DNA of 64,000 nucleotides, from positions 186,001 to 250,000 of the forward strand of contig NZ_JAWDIR010000022.1 in assembly GCF_046156265.1 (NCBI RefSeq). Direction: 5' to 3'. This DNA comes from CAMDHY01 sp046156265 (GTDB lineage Bacteria > Pseudomonadota > Alphaproteobacteria > Rhizobiales > Segnochrobactraceae). Below the pieces are notes generated by a model. It was not told the origin of the DNA. It made no database searches and was given only the letters and a program-made list of their open reading frames with translations. A program made the position numbers and the translations under genes. This document shows positions 1-9,055 of this stretch, in pieces (the stretch's first letter is position 1; every line of letters starts with the position of its first letter).

Positions 1-307
1 CGTCCGGGAGGCTCGCCAGCACGAAACGCAGCACGGAGGCCATGTCGGTGACGTCGAGACGCGACGGGGCCGTCACCTCCTCGACGTAGCGCTGGTTGGT
101 CTCGAGCCGCGGCACATCTGCCGCCGCCACCAGCGGGGCATCTCCGAGGAACGCTCCGGCGAGGGCGAGCGCCCCCGCGAGAGACATCGCCAGCGACGAG
201 GCGCGGGATCCCGCCACGCGCCGCGCCACCACCGTCAGGCCCGTCGCACGGCCGGTGGAGCCGCGCGCGGCGGGAAGGCAAGCAGCCGCCATCGGCCCGA
301 CCCTCAT
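1..307 (-). CDS. Secreted hypothetical protein, N-terminal part only
   Basis: This frame is open from an ATG at 307 down to the window edge, giving 102 residues. The ATG overlaps the TGA of the upstream SWH-repeat gene (ATGA at 304-307), a classic sign of translational coupling. The N-terminus is basic and is followed at about residues 40-62 by a hydrophobic stretch (MSLAGALALAGAFLGDAPLV) ending in AAA, which looks like a Sec signal peptide with a long n-region. An ATG at residue 6 is an alternative start. The mature part begins ADVPRLETNQRYVEEV and resembles no family I can name. I infer an exported protein whose dose is tied to the SWH-repeat protein. The C-terminus lies outside the window, so no function is proposed. 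Confidence 0.6.
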   Translation of the reverse strand, partial: MRVGPMAAACLPAARGSTGRATGLTVVARRVAGSRASSLAMSLAGALALAGAFLGDAPLVAAADVPRLETNQRYVEEVTAPSRLDVTDMASVLRFVLASLPD

Positions 308-3300
308 CCCTTTTCCGATCGGTTCTTGTTGTGACGCCCGCCGTCACCCTGCTGCTTCGGCGGCTTCTGCTGCTGATGCTGCTTCGCGGGCTTCTCCTGC
401 TTTGGCTGCTTCTGCTGCTGCTGCTTCTGCTGCTGCTGCTGTTGCTGCTTCTTCGGCTTGTCGGGCTTCGCCTGCTGCTGCTGCGAGCGGGAGCGACTGT
501 GGCCCTGGTTTGCGTCCTCGCGCTGCTGCGAACGCGAACGGCTGTGAGAAGGCTTGGCGTTGTCGCGCTTGTCGGACTGCGCCTTGCTGTGCTTCGGCTT
601 CTCCTGCTGCTGCGAGCGCGAGCGGCTGTGTGCGGGCTTGGCGTTGTCCCGCTTGTCCGACTGCGCCTTGCTGTGCTTCGGCTTCTCCTGCTGCTGCGAG
701 CGCGTGCGGCTGTGCGCGGGCTTGGCGTCGTCCCGCTTGTCCGACTGCGCGCGGCTGTGCTTCGCCGGCTCCTTCTGCTGCGAGCGCGTGCGGCTGTGCC
801 CCTTGGCGTCGTCGCGCTTGTCCGACTGCGCCCGGCTGTGGCGCGGACCGTCGTTCTTGCGCTGCGACTCCGCCCGGTTGTGCACCGCCGGCTGCTTGTG
901 CGAGCGGTCGCGGTCGTGGTGCTGCTTCTGCGAGCGGTCCCTCGTGTGGTGCTGGTTCAGCGAGCGCTGGCGATTGTGGTCGTTGTTCTGCGAGCGCTGG
1001 CGATCGTGGTCGCGCGATCGCTTGGTATCGTGACCGTTGCGCAAGGTCTCCTGGCGGCTGTGCCACGACCGATCCTTCGCGTGCCAGGAGCGATCCTTCG
1101 CGTGCCACGACCTGTCGCGGCCGTGCCAGGAGCGATCTCGGCTGTGCCAGGACTGGCGGCGGTCGTGCCAGGAGCTCTGCTTGTAGTGCCACGAGCGGTC
1201 CTTGCCGTGCCAGGAGCGCGCCCGCGTGTGCCAGCTGAGGTTCCGGCTGTGCCACGAACGATTGTTGAAGTGCCACGAGCCGTTCTTCCAGTGCCACGAG
1301 CGATCGCGCCAGTGCCACGACCGGTTGCGCGAGTGCCAGGAGCGGTCGCGCGAGTGCCACGAGCCGTTCTTCCAGTGCCAGGACTGGTCGCGCTGGTGCC
1401 AGGAGCGGTTGCGGTAGTGCCAGGACTGGTCGCGCGAGTGCCACGACCAGCTGCGCTCGTGCCACGAGCGGTTGACGTTGTGCATCGGCGAGGCATTGCG
1501 CTGGTGCGTCATGTCGCGCTGGTGCACCGCCGGCGGTGGCAGCGGCGCCGCCAGAACCGGCGGCGGCACGATGATCTCCGCCGGCTGCACGGCGACGACG
1601 CAGCGCTGGAAGACGTCGATGTCTCCGGCGAACGTCGCCTGGTTGCGGTCGGAGCCGATCGGCCCGCCACTCGTGTCGAGGGCGACGTCGGAATCGATCA
1701 TGTAGGAGGCCTGCGGCCCATCGGCGGGCGTCACTGGCCCCGCGGGCGCCGGCACGGCATAGGCCGCCTCCGGCCCGAGCTCCTGCAGGAGGCCCTCGGG
1801 CGTGCCCTGCAGGCCGTCGACGAAACCGGTGTCCTCCAGAACGCCCGTCGAGGGATCGAGGCAGGCGCCGCGCGGCGAGCAGAGGTTGTCGCCGGTCGCC
1901 CAGACGAAGCCGTTCTGCCGCGACAGATCCTCGACGCCGGCATCGGTGTAGCCGTAGCCGAAGTCGCAGCCGCCACCGGCGCTGGCGCGCAGCCGCGGCG
2001 AACCGTGGTCCTGGCGCTCGTAGAAGCCGACATCGTAGCGCCCGGCGGGCAGCCAGACGCCATCGTCGCCGAGTTCGTAGCGCAGCACCCGCGATTCGTG
2101 CGGGCTGGCGAAGGCGTCCTCGGCACCGAGGCCGAGATTGCGCACGCCGCCGCGCTCGGCGAGCAGCATGACGCGGCGGTCGCCGCAGGCGGCGAACTCG
2201 ATGTCGGACACAGGGCGGCTGTTCTCCGCCATCGCTCCGGCGCCGGGGTCGTCACCGAAGAAGGCCGGCACGAAGAACTCGCGCCGCACGCTCGTCGGGT
2301 CGAAGCCGCCGCTTGCGTCGAGCCGCACCGACCAGACGCTGTTGTACTGCTCGTCGTCGACGCTCTCCCACTCGGGATTGCCGAAGCCGTCGCTGCCCCA
2401 CACCGCGTAGAACAGCCGGCTCTCGCCGCCGTTCGCACCCGGCCGGACCGCGAGACCCCAGATGCGGCGGCGGAAATCGGCGAAGTTCCAGCACGCCGGC
2501 GTCCGTTCGAACGGCCCGGCGGCACAATCACCGACCCGCGCGGCGCTGGCGCGGTCGAAGGCGATCGCCGGCAGCGACAGCGCCTCGCCGGTCTCCGCGT
2601 CGAGGAAGCCCCGCCGCCCCTCGACGCCGTGGTCGTAGCGGCCGAGCTCGCTGCCGTCCTCCGCCGACAGGCGGTGGATCATGCCGGTCTCGAGGTCGGA
2701 GACGTAGAGCTGCCGCGTCTGCGGGTCGTAGGCGATGTTACCGAGCGCCGCGCCGGTGTTGCGGCGGCCGTCCAGCGTGATCTCGGCGAAGTACTCCGGC
2801 ACGTAGCCGGTGTCGGCCGGCAGCCGGTAGATCGTGCCCGGGCCGGACTCCGGCCCCCACATCCCGGCCATCCAGTCGCGCGTGCCGGGCTCGAGGTGCA
2901 GGCCGTAGGCGGAGGTCGCCGTCACGAAGATGTTGGGCTCCGCCGCGTCGTCGATGGCGATGCCGAAGATCTGGCCGACGTCGGCCGCCGTCGCCGGCGC
3001 CCGCTGCGGCACCGACAGCACGTGCTGGCCGACCGGCGGCTCGCCGATGGCGCGCAGGTCGAAGATGCTGCCGACGACGCCGTCGAGATTGATCGCCGGG
3101 AAGCCGCCACCCGGCCCCTCCCGCGTCACCGTGCCGGAGAAGCGGGTGTGGTAGGCCTCGCCCGCCTCCAGCGGCGGACCGCCCGGCTCGGGTGCCGGCG
3201 GCCCCTCCGCGGTCGCCTCGGCCGGCGCCGCACCATAGTCCGGCGGTGGCGTGCCGGTGGCGTCGTAGTCCGGCGGCGGCGGTGGTTCGTCGAAGCCGGC

Positions 3301-3576
3301 GCCCGGGTCGATGTCGTCTGGCGGAGGCGGCGGCGGGATATAGTCCGGGGGCGGCGGCGGCGCGTCCGGCGGCGCATCGGGAGAGGCGTCGGTTGCGGCG
3401 GGGCCGCCCGTCGTCCCCTGCGCCATCGCGGCGGGCATGGGGCAGACCGAGAGGGCCGCTGTCGCGAGCAGCGCCAGCATCAGGGCCAGCGGTCGGCACA
3501 GGGGCGCCCGTGCCGACGATCGCACGGTGGTCGGCTCCGGCCTCGACCGCGCGGCGGTCGTGAGGTAGCTCGGCAT
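304..3576 (-). CDS. Large secreted protein: Pro-rich linker, probable beta-propeller, 20 SWH heptads and a basic low-complexity tail
   Basis: The 1090-residue product starts with a signal peptide, hydrophobic at about residues 29-45 (LALMLALLATAALSV), with likely cleavage after AMA near residue 52. Residues 60-120 are almost all Pro, Asp and Tyr (PPPPPDY motifs). Residues 150-640 form a globular part with recurring motifs such as IYRLPADTG, LYVSDLETGMIHRLS and FYAVWGSDGFG, which suggest an NHL- or SMP-30-like beta-propeller; that assignment is inference. Residues 704-843 are 20 perfectly spaced heptads SWHx[RK][DN][RQ]. After them come degraded HxRxRS units, 28-residue HSRxRSQQQ repeats and a Gln/Lys-rich end. 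The tail is strongly basic and rich in His and Trp. Codon use follows the same high-GC style as the neighbours, so it does not look recently acquired. I do not recognise the family. Metal, polyanion or cell-wall binding are all possible. Confidence 0.75.
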   Translation of the reverse strand: MPSYLTTAARSRPEPTTVRSSARAPLCRPLALMLALLATAALSVCPMPAAMAQGTTGGPAATDASPDAPPDAPPPPPDYIPPPPPPDDIDPGAGFDEPPPPPDYDATGTPPPDYGAAPAEATAEGPPAPEPGGPPLEAGEAYHTRFSGTVTREGPGGGFPAINLDGVVGSIFDLRAIGEPPVGQHVLSVPQRAPATAADVGQIFGIAIDDAAEPNIFVTATSAYGLHLEPGTRDWMAGMWGPESGPGTIYRLPADTGYVPEYFAEITLDGRRNTGAALGNIAYDPQTRQLYVSDLETGMIHRLSAEDGSELGRYDHGVEGRRGFLDAETGEALSLPAIAFDRASAARVGDCAAGPFERTPACWNFADFRRRIWGLAVRPGANGGESRLFYAVWGSDGFGNPEWESVDDEQYNSVWSVRLDASGGFDPTSVRREFFVPAFFGDDPGAGAMAENSRPVSDIEFAACGDRRVMLLAERGGVRNLGLGAEDAFASPHESRVLRYELGDDGVWLPAGRYDVGFYERQDHGSPRLRASAGGGCDFGYGYTDAGVEDLSRQNGFVWATGDNLCSPRGACLDPSTGVLEDTGFVDGLQGTPEGLLQELGPEAAYAVPAPAGPVTPADGPQASYMIDSDVALDTSGGPIGSDRNQATFAGDIDVFQRCVVAVQPAEIIVPPPVLAAPLPPPAVHQRDMTHQRNASPMHNVNRSWHERSWSWHSRDQSWHYRNRSWHQRDQSWHWKNGSWHSRDRSWHSRNRSWHWRDRSWHWKNGSWHFNNRSWHSRNLSWHTRARSWHGKDRSWHYKQSSWHDRRQSWHSRDRSWHGRDRSWHAKDRSWHAKDRSWHSRQETLRNGHDTKRSRDHDRQRSQNNDHNRQRSLNQHHTRDRSQKQHHDRDRSHKQPAVHNRAESQRKNDGPRHSRAQSDKRDDAKGHSRTRSQQKEPAKHSRAQSDKRDDAKPAHSRTRSQQQEKPKHSKAQSDKRDNAKPAHSRSRSQQQEKPKHSKAQSDKRDNAKPSHSRSRSQQREDANQGHSRSRSQQQQAKPDKPKKQQQQQQQKQQQQKQPKQEKPAKQHQQQKPPKQQGDGGRHNKNRSEKG
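480..850 (-). repeat. Tandem repeat of about 84 bp encoding HSRxRSQQQ/HSKAQSDKRD units
   Basis: Within the C-terminus of the same gene, the plus-strand string CTTGGCGT recurs at 553, 637, 721 and 802, giving periods of 84, 84 and 81 bp. Each unit encodes about 28 residues that alternate HSR[AK]QSDKRD and HS[RT]xRSQQQ. The units share the H-x-R-x-R-S core with the SWH heptads on their N-terminal side, so both arrays may descend from one ancestral motif. A Gln/Lys-rich stretch follows down to about 350. Confidence 0.8.
1048..1467 (-). repeat. Tandem array of 20 x 21 bp encoding SWH heptads
   Basis: Twenty in-frame 21-bp units encode Ser-Trp-His followed by four polar residues, usually x-[Arg/Lys]-[Asp/Asn]-[Arg/Gln]. 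The first Ser codon is at 1465-1467 and the twentieth at 1066-1068, exactly 19 x 7 codons apart. The SWH codons (GTGCCACGA or GTGCCAGGA on the plus strand) are nearly invariant, while the next four codons vary. That pattern suggests selection on the protein rather than a recent DNA expansion. Two units (WKNG) recur at positions 5 and 9. Confidence 0.9.
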
Positions 3577-3874
3577 CGGCGGTCCTCCCGAGACGGCCGA
3601 CGGTCCGCGAAGTGGTGACGCGGACCGTTCCGGTCCGTTCTTCTCTCGCCCCCAGGCCAGATCTCGGCGTCATCCACACGCCGCACCGGGGAGCACCATA
3701 GCCATCGTTTGCCGCCTCGGCGCGCCGTGTCGCATTGAGGTGCCTCAATTCCGGGTGAGCCCGGCGTGAACGCCGCAGGCAGCTCACCTCCCCCGACAAT
3801 GATCCTCCCCTGTCGCACGCCAGCTGCGCGGCGACCGCGCCGCATCGCGCCGGCGCTGAATTTTGGCCCTGCCC
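3577..3874. other. Intergenic, divergent, no gene seen
   Basis: This gap separates the minus-strand SWH gene from plus-strand msrA and must hold the promoter of the SWH gene. I see no convincing ORF or RNA gene. The AT-richer patch near 3700-3770 is the likeliest promoter area, but no clear -35/-10 pair could be assigned for the minus strand. Confidence 0.4.
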
Positions 3875-3904
3875 TTGGACCCCGGCCCCCCGGCATCCTA
3901 TATT
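3875..3904 (+). promoter_or_regulatory. Candidate sigma70 promoter of msrA, placing the transcript start at the ATG
   Basis: TTGGAC at 3875-3880 and TATATT at 3899-3904 are separated by 18 bp. Transcription would start six or seven bases after the -10 box, that is, at or next to the msrA ATG at 3911. No Shine-Dalgarno-like sequence precedes that ATG, which fits a leaderless mRNA. This is a reading of the sequence only, with no transcript data. Confidence 0.5.
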
Positions 3905-3910
3905 GGCGCC

Positions 3911-4585
<675 letters not shown>

Positions 4586-4610
4586 GACGACCACCGAGCG
4601 GAGGGCAGCC

Positions 4611-5537
4611 TTGCCGATCGCCGTTTCGCTCGACCGCAATGTCGCCGCGGCGCTGCGCGAGCAGCTCCGCGACGACATCGTCTCCGCCCGTGAGACGCTG
4701 CTCGAGGACGGCGCCCGCCTCGACAAGCGCATCCACAAGGCCCGCCGCCGCCTGAAGCGCGCCCGCACGATCCTGAGGGCCCTGCGCCCTCTCGCCGACA
4801 AGGCGGCGCGCCGTCTCGGCAGGGAACTCGGCGACATCGCCCGCTCGCTCTCCGCCGCCCGCGACGCCGACGTCATGGCCGGCACCGCCGAACGCCTCGC
4901 CGGCGAGGCAGACGGGCCGGAGGGCGAGGCGCTTCGCCACCTCGCCGGCACGCTCGCCGCCCGCGCCAAGGCCGTGCACGCCGAGCTGCCGCCGATCGAG
5001 GCCGCCGCCGCAGGGCTGGCGCAGGCAGCGGTCGCCGCCGTCGACCTCGTCTGGGGCAAGAAGGCGGGTCGGGCCGACGTGCTCCTCGCCGGGATCGAGA
5101 CCACCTATCGCGACGGCCGGGCGGCGCTCGCCGCCGCCGCCGAGCCGGGCGCCCACGACGAGGCCCTGCACGACTGGCGCAAGGCGGTGAAGCACCGCTG
5201 GCATCTGTCGAAGCTCGCCGAACCGCGCACCGCGGCCGCCGCCCCCTCGGTGGTCACCGCCCTCGACGAGCTCGGCGAGATGCTCGGCGAGGAGCACGAC
5301 CTCGCCGTTCTCGCCGCAACCGTGACGGCCGATCCGGCGCTCGCCGGCGGCGAGGCCGAGGCCGGCCGCGTCGTCGCGGTCGTCGCCGCCCGCCGCGCCG
5401 CCCTGCAGGCCGACGCCTTCGCCCGCGGCCGCATCCTCTACGAGGACAAGCCGAGCAAGTTCCGCAAGCGCCTCGCCGAGCCGGCGACACTAGTGGCCGC
5501 CGGAACCGTCGACGCCCCCGTCGCCACCGCCGCCTGA
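4611..5537 (+). CDS. CHAD domain protein
   Basis: This is a 308-residue, alpha-helical, Ala/Arg-rich protein with CHAD (conserved histidine alpha-helical domain) hallmarks. These are HKARRRLKRARTILRAL at about residues 43-59, and a second histidine/arginine helix, LHDWRKAVKHRWHLSKL, at about 185-201. CHAD domains bind inorganic polyphosphate and often sit with polyphosphate granules or beside triphosphate-tunnel enzymes; no CYTH domain or ppk gene is seen here. The start is TTG, supported by a GGAGGG-like ribosome site about 9 bases upstream. It lies 25 bp after msrA and may be co-transcribed with it. The cytoplasmic polyphosphate-binding role is inferred from the family. Confidence 0.85.
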   Translation: MPIAVSLDRNVAAALREQLRDDIVSARETLLEDGARLDKRIHKARRRLKRARTILRALRPLADKAARRLGRELGDIARSLSAARDADVMAGTAERLAGEADGPEGEALRHLAGTLAARAKAVHAELPPIEAAAAGLAQAAVAAVDLVWGKKAGRADVLLAGIETTYRDGRAALAAAAEPGAHDEALHDWRKAVKHRWHLSKLAEPRTAAAAPSVVTALDELGEMLGEEHDLAVLAATVTADPALAGGEAEAGRVVAVVAARRAALQADAFARGRILYEDKPSKFRKRLAEPATLVAAGTVDAPVATAA

Positions 5538-5541
5538 GGCC

Positions 5542-6240
5542 CTATCCGGCCGGATAGGGCCGCGAGCCGAACAGCGCGCTGCCGACGCGCACGTGCGTCG
5601 CGCCGAACTCCACCGCCGTCTCGAAGTCCGACGACATCCCCATCGACAACTGCGACAGTCCCGCCTCCCCGGCGAGCTTCTGCAGCAGCGCGAAGTGCGG
5701 CCCCGGCGGCTCGTCCGCGGGCGGAATGCACATCAGGCCGACCACCGGCAGCGCGAGGACATCCCGGCAGCGCGCCGCGAAGGCTACCGCCTCGCGCGGC
5801 GGCACGCCTGCCTTCTGCGGCTCCTCGCCGGTGTTGACCTGGATGAGAAGCTGCGGCCGCCGGCCGGACTTCGCGATCTCCTCGGCCAGAGCCACCGCGA
5901 TCTTCTCGCGGTCGACTGTGTGGATGACGTCGAACAGCGCCACCGCCTCGCGCGCCTTGTTGGACTGCAGCGGCCCGATCAGGTGCAGCTCGAGATCGGC
6001 ATGGCGCTCCCGCAGCGCCGGGAACTTCGCCTTCGCCTCCTGCACGCGGTTCTCGCCGAAAACCCGCTGGCCGCACGCGATCAGCGCCTCGACGTCCTCG
6101 GCCGGAAAGGTCTTCGACACCGCCACCAGCGTCACCGAGCCGGCCGGCCGATGGGCGATGCGCTCCGCCCTTGCGATGCGGGCCCCGATCGCCGCCAGCC
6201 GGGCGGCCGGGGTATCGTCGCGAACGTCGGCTTCGGTCAT
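5542..6240 (-). CDS. YggS/PLPBP-family pyridoxal-phosphate homeostasis protein
   Basis: The 232-residue product belongs to the single-domain alanine-racemase-fold family (YggS, human PLPBP), which binds PLP and keeps free PLP and amino/keto-acid pools in balance. No catalytic reaction is established. The PLP lysine is Lys43 in LVAVSKTF. Other family signatures are FGENRVQEA, LHLIGPLQSNK, IHTVDREK, QVNTGEEPQKAG and LSMGMSSDFETAVEFGATHVRVGSALFG. The length is typical. It converges tail to tail with the CHAD gene (4 bp gap) and is divergent from leuS. Confidence 0.93.
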   Translation of the reverse strand: MTEADVRDDTPAARLAAIGARIARAERIAHRPAGSVTLVAVSKTFPAEDVEALIACGQRVFGENRVQEAKAKFPALRERHADLELHLIGPLQSNKAREAVALFDVIHTVDREKIAVALAEEIAKSGRRPQLLIQVNTGEEPQKAGVPPREAVAFAARCRDVLALPVVGLMCIPPADEPPGPHFALLQKLAGEAGLSQLSMGMSSDFETAVEFGATHVRVGSALFGSRPYPAG

Positions 6241-6402
6241 CGGCGGTGCTCCGGCAGCGGGCGGCGGACTTTCCTCCGCCGGGGGTAGCGCAGCCGCCGA
6301 CGGGCGGCAACCATGCGCCGGCGACAGTTGACCATCGGGGGGAATTCTGTTGTCAGTCCGCGGGAATCCTCAGACTTTTCCAGCACCCGGTCCGGACCAG
6401 AC

Positions 6403-9021
6403 ATGACGACGACGGAGCGCTACAACGCCCCCGAAGCAGAGGGCCGGTGGCAGGCCGCATGGGCCGCCGCCGAGGTCTTCCGCACGGAGAATGACGACCC
6501 GCGCCCGCCCTACTACGTGCTCGAGATGTTCCCCTATCCGTCGGGGCGCATCCACATGGGCCACGTGCGCAACTACACGATGGGCGACGTCGTCGCCCGC
6601 TACAAGCGCGCCCGCGGCTTCAACGTGCTGCACCCGATGGGCTGGGACGCCTTCGGCATGCCGGCCGAGAACGCGGCCATGCAGAACAAGGTCCACCCGA
6701 AGGCGTGGACCTACGACAACATCGCGACGATGCGCGCCCAGCTGAAGTCGATGGGCCTGTCGCTCGACTGGTCGCGCGAGTTCGCCACCTGCGATGTCGC
6801 CTACTATCACCGCCAGCAGGAGCTCTTCCTCGACTTCCTGGCGGCCGGCCTCGCCTATCGCCGCACCTCCAAGGTCAACTGGGACCCCGTCGACCAGACC
6901 GTGCTCGCCAACGAGCAGGTGATCGACGGCCGCGGCTGGCGCTCGGGGGCGCTGGTCGAGCAGCGAGAGCTGACGCAGTGGTTCCTGCGCATCACCGACT
7001 ATGCCGAGGACCTGCTGACGGCGCTCGACGGGCTCGACCGCTGGCCGGAGAAGGTCCGGCTCATGCAGAAGAACTGGATCGGCCGGTCCGAGGGCCTGCG
7101 CGTCCGCTTCGCCCTGACGCCGCCGACCAACGTCGGCACCTCCGTCGAGGTGTTCACGACGCGCCCCGACACGCTGTTCGGCGCGAGCTTCCTCGCCTTG
7201 TCACCGGACCATCCGGTCGCCAAGGCGGCGGCGGAGACGGACGGCGGCCTCGCCGAGTTCGTCGCCGAGTGCCGGCGCATGGGCACGAGCGTCGCGGTGC
7301 TCGAGACAGCCGAGAAGAAGGGCTACGATACCGGCCTCACCGTCGAGCACCCACTGATCCCGGGCCGGCGGCTGCCTGTCTACGTCGCGAACTTCGTGCT
7401 GATGGAATACGGCACGGGCGCCATCTTCGGCTGCCCGGCGCATGACCAGCGCGACCTCGAGTTCGCCCGCAAGTACGGCCTGCCGGTGATCCCGGTGGTG
7501 CTGCCGCCGGACGCCGACGCCGCCACCTTCGCCATCGGCGACGAGCCCTATGTCGGCGACGGCCGCCTCTACAACTCCGACTTCCTCGACGGCCTGTCGG
7601 TGCCCGAGGCGAAGGACGCCGTCGCCCGGCGCCTGGAAGGCGAGACGCTCGACGGCGCCCCGCAGGGCGCCCGCCAGGTCAACTACCGCCTGCGCGACTG
7701 GGGCATCTCCCGCCAGCGCTACTGGGGCTGCCCGATCCCGGTCATCCACTGCGCGGAGTGCGGCGTCGTGCCGGTGCCGAAGGCCGACCTGCCGGTGCAG
7801 CTGCCTGATGACATCGACTTCGACAAGCCGGGCAACCCGCTCGACCGCCACCCGACCTGGCGCAACGTCGCCTGCCCGCAGTGCAAGGGCCCGGCCCGGC
7901 GCGAGACCGACACCATGGACACCTTCGTGGATTCGTCCTGGTACTTCGCCCGCTTCACCGCGCCCAACGCGGCGACGCCGACCGAGCCCGCCGTCGCCGA
8001 CCGCTGGCTGCCGGTCGACCAGTATATCGGCGGCATCGAGCACGCGATCCTGCACCTGCTCTACTCGCGCTTCTTCGTGCGGGCGATGAAGGCGACCGGC
8101 CACATCGGCCTCGACGAGCCGTTCGCCGGCCTGTTCACGCAAGGGATGGTCGTCCACGAGACCTACAAGCGCGCCGACGGCACGTTCGCGAGCCCGGCCG
8201 AGATCGACATCACGGAAGAAGGTGGGGAGCGCCGCGCCGTCGACCGCGCCACCGGCCAGGCCGTGGCGATCGGCTCGATCGAGAAGATGTCGAAGTCGAA
8301 GCGCAACACCGTCGACCCGTCCGACATCATCGCCGGCTACGGTGCCGACACCGCGCGCTGGTTCATGCTGTCGGACTCGCCCCCCGAGCGCGACGTGATC
8401 TGGACGGAGGACGGCGTCGCCGGCGCCCAGCGCTTCGTGCAGCGCGCCTGGCGCCTCGTCGCCGAGACCGCCCCGAAGCTGCCGCCGGTCGGTACCGCCG
8501 CGCCGGCGGCCGCCGAGGGCACCGCCTTCGACGTGCGCAAGGCCGCCCACAAGGCGCTCGCCGCGATCGAGGACGACATCGAGCAGCTTGCCTTCAACCG
8601 CGCCGTTGCGCGGCTGCACGAGCTCGTCAACGTCCTCGCCCGCGCCGCCCAGGAGCCCTTCGAGGTTACGTCCCCGCTCGCCGCGTCGCTGCGCGAGGCG
8701 CTCGAGATGCTCGTCCAGGCGCTCGCCCCGATGATGCCGCACCTCGCCGAGGAATGCTGGTCGGCGCTCGGCCATGCTAGGCTGGTGGCGACTCAGGGCT
8801 GGCCGACGGTCGACCGCTCGCTCCTCCTCGAGGACGTGGTGGTGCTGCCGGTGCAGGTGAACGGCAAGCGGCGCGGCGAGGTCACGGTCCGGCGCGACGC
8901 GGCAACCGCCGACGTCGAGGCCGCCGCCCTGGCCCTCGACGAGGTCCGCCGCCACCTCGACGGCCGGGCCCCGAAAAAGGTGATCGTCGTGCCCCAGAGG
9001 ATCGTCAATGTGGTGGGATGA
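6403..9021 (+). CDS. leuS: Leucyl-tRNA synthetase
   Basis: This class I aminoacyl-tRNA synthetase of 872 residues charges tRNA-Leu. It has the HIGH motif as HMGH at residues 51-54, an inserted CP1 editing domain (about 225-420, with the threonine-rich TTRPDTLFG) and KMSKS at about residues 628-632, then the anticodon-binding helical domain and the C-terminal VQVNGKRRG segment. The open frame extends upstream to 6313, but alignment with the family (MTTTERYN...) places the start at the ATG at 6403. It heads the leuS-lptE-holA cluster typical of alphaproteobacteria, with the next gene starting at or before its stop codon. Confidence 0.97.
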   Translation: MTTTERYNAPEAEGRWQAAWAAAEVFRTENDDPRPPYYVLEMFPYPSGRIHMGHVRNYTMGDVVARYKRARGFNVLHPMGWDAFGMPAENAAMQNKVHPKAWTYDNIATMRAQLKSMGLSLDWSREFATCDVAYYHRQQELFLDFLAAGLAYRRTSKVNWDPVDQTVLANEQVIDGRGWRSGALVEQRELTQWFLRITDYAEDLLTALDGLDRWPEKVRLMQKNWIGRSEGLRVRFALTPPTNVGTSVEVFTTRPDTLFGASFLALSPDHPVAKAAAETDGGLAEFVAECRRMGTSVAVLETAEKKGYDTGLTVEHPLIPGRRLPVYVANFVLMEYGTGAIFGCPAHDQRDLEFARKYGLPVIPVVLPPDADAATFAIGDEPYVGDGRLYNSDFLDGLSVPEAKDAVARRLEGETLDGAPQGARQVNYRLRDWGISRQRYWGCPIPVIHCAECGVVPVPKADLPVQLPDDIDFDKPGNPLDRHPTWRNVACPQCKGPARRETDTMDTFVDSSWYFARFTAPNAATPTEPAVADRWLPVDQYIGGIEHAILHLLYSRFFVRAMKATGHIGLDEPFAGLFTQGMVVHETYKRADGTFASPAEIDITEEGGERRAVDRATGQAVAIGSIEKMSKSKRNTVDPSDIIAGYGADTARWFMLSDSPPERDVIWTEDGVAGAQRFVQRAWRLVAETAPKLPPVGTAAPAAAEGTAFDVRKAAHKALAAIEDDIEQLAFNRAVARLHELVNVLARAAQEPFEVTSPLAASLREALEMLVQALAPMMPHLAEECWSALGHARLVATQGWPTVDRSLLLEDVVVLPVQVNGKRRGEVTVRRDAATADVEAAALALDEVRRHLDGRAPKKVIVVPQRIVNVVG

Positions 9022-9055
9022 GGGGCGGCCGAGCCGCAGCGACCACGGCCGCGCA

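Noticed and set aside
1048..1467. Regular 21-bp repeats as a CRISPR-like or minisatellite array
   Set aside because: Units are contiguous, in frame and encode a conserved tripeptide; no spacers and no cas genes.
331..3618. 1095-residue plus-strand ORF opposite the SWH-repeat gene
   Set aside because: Its Leu/Val/Arg-rich low-complexity sequence mirrors the repeats of the real gene; no signal, motif or ribosome site. It is an artefact of GC-rich third positions.
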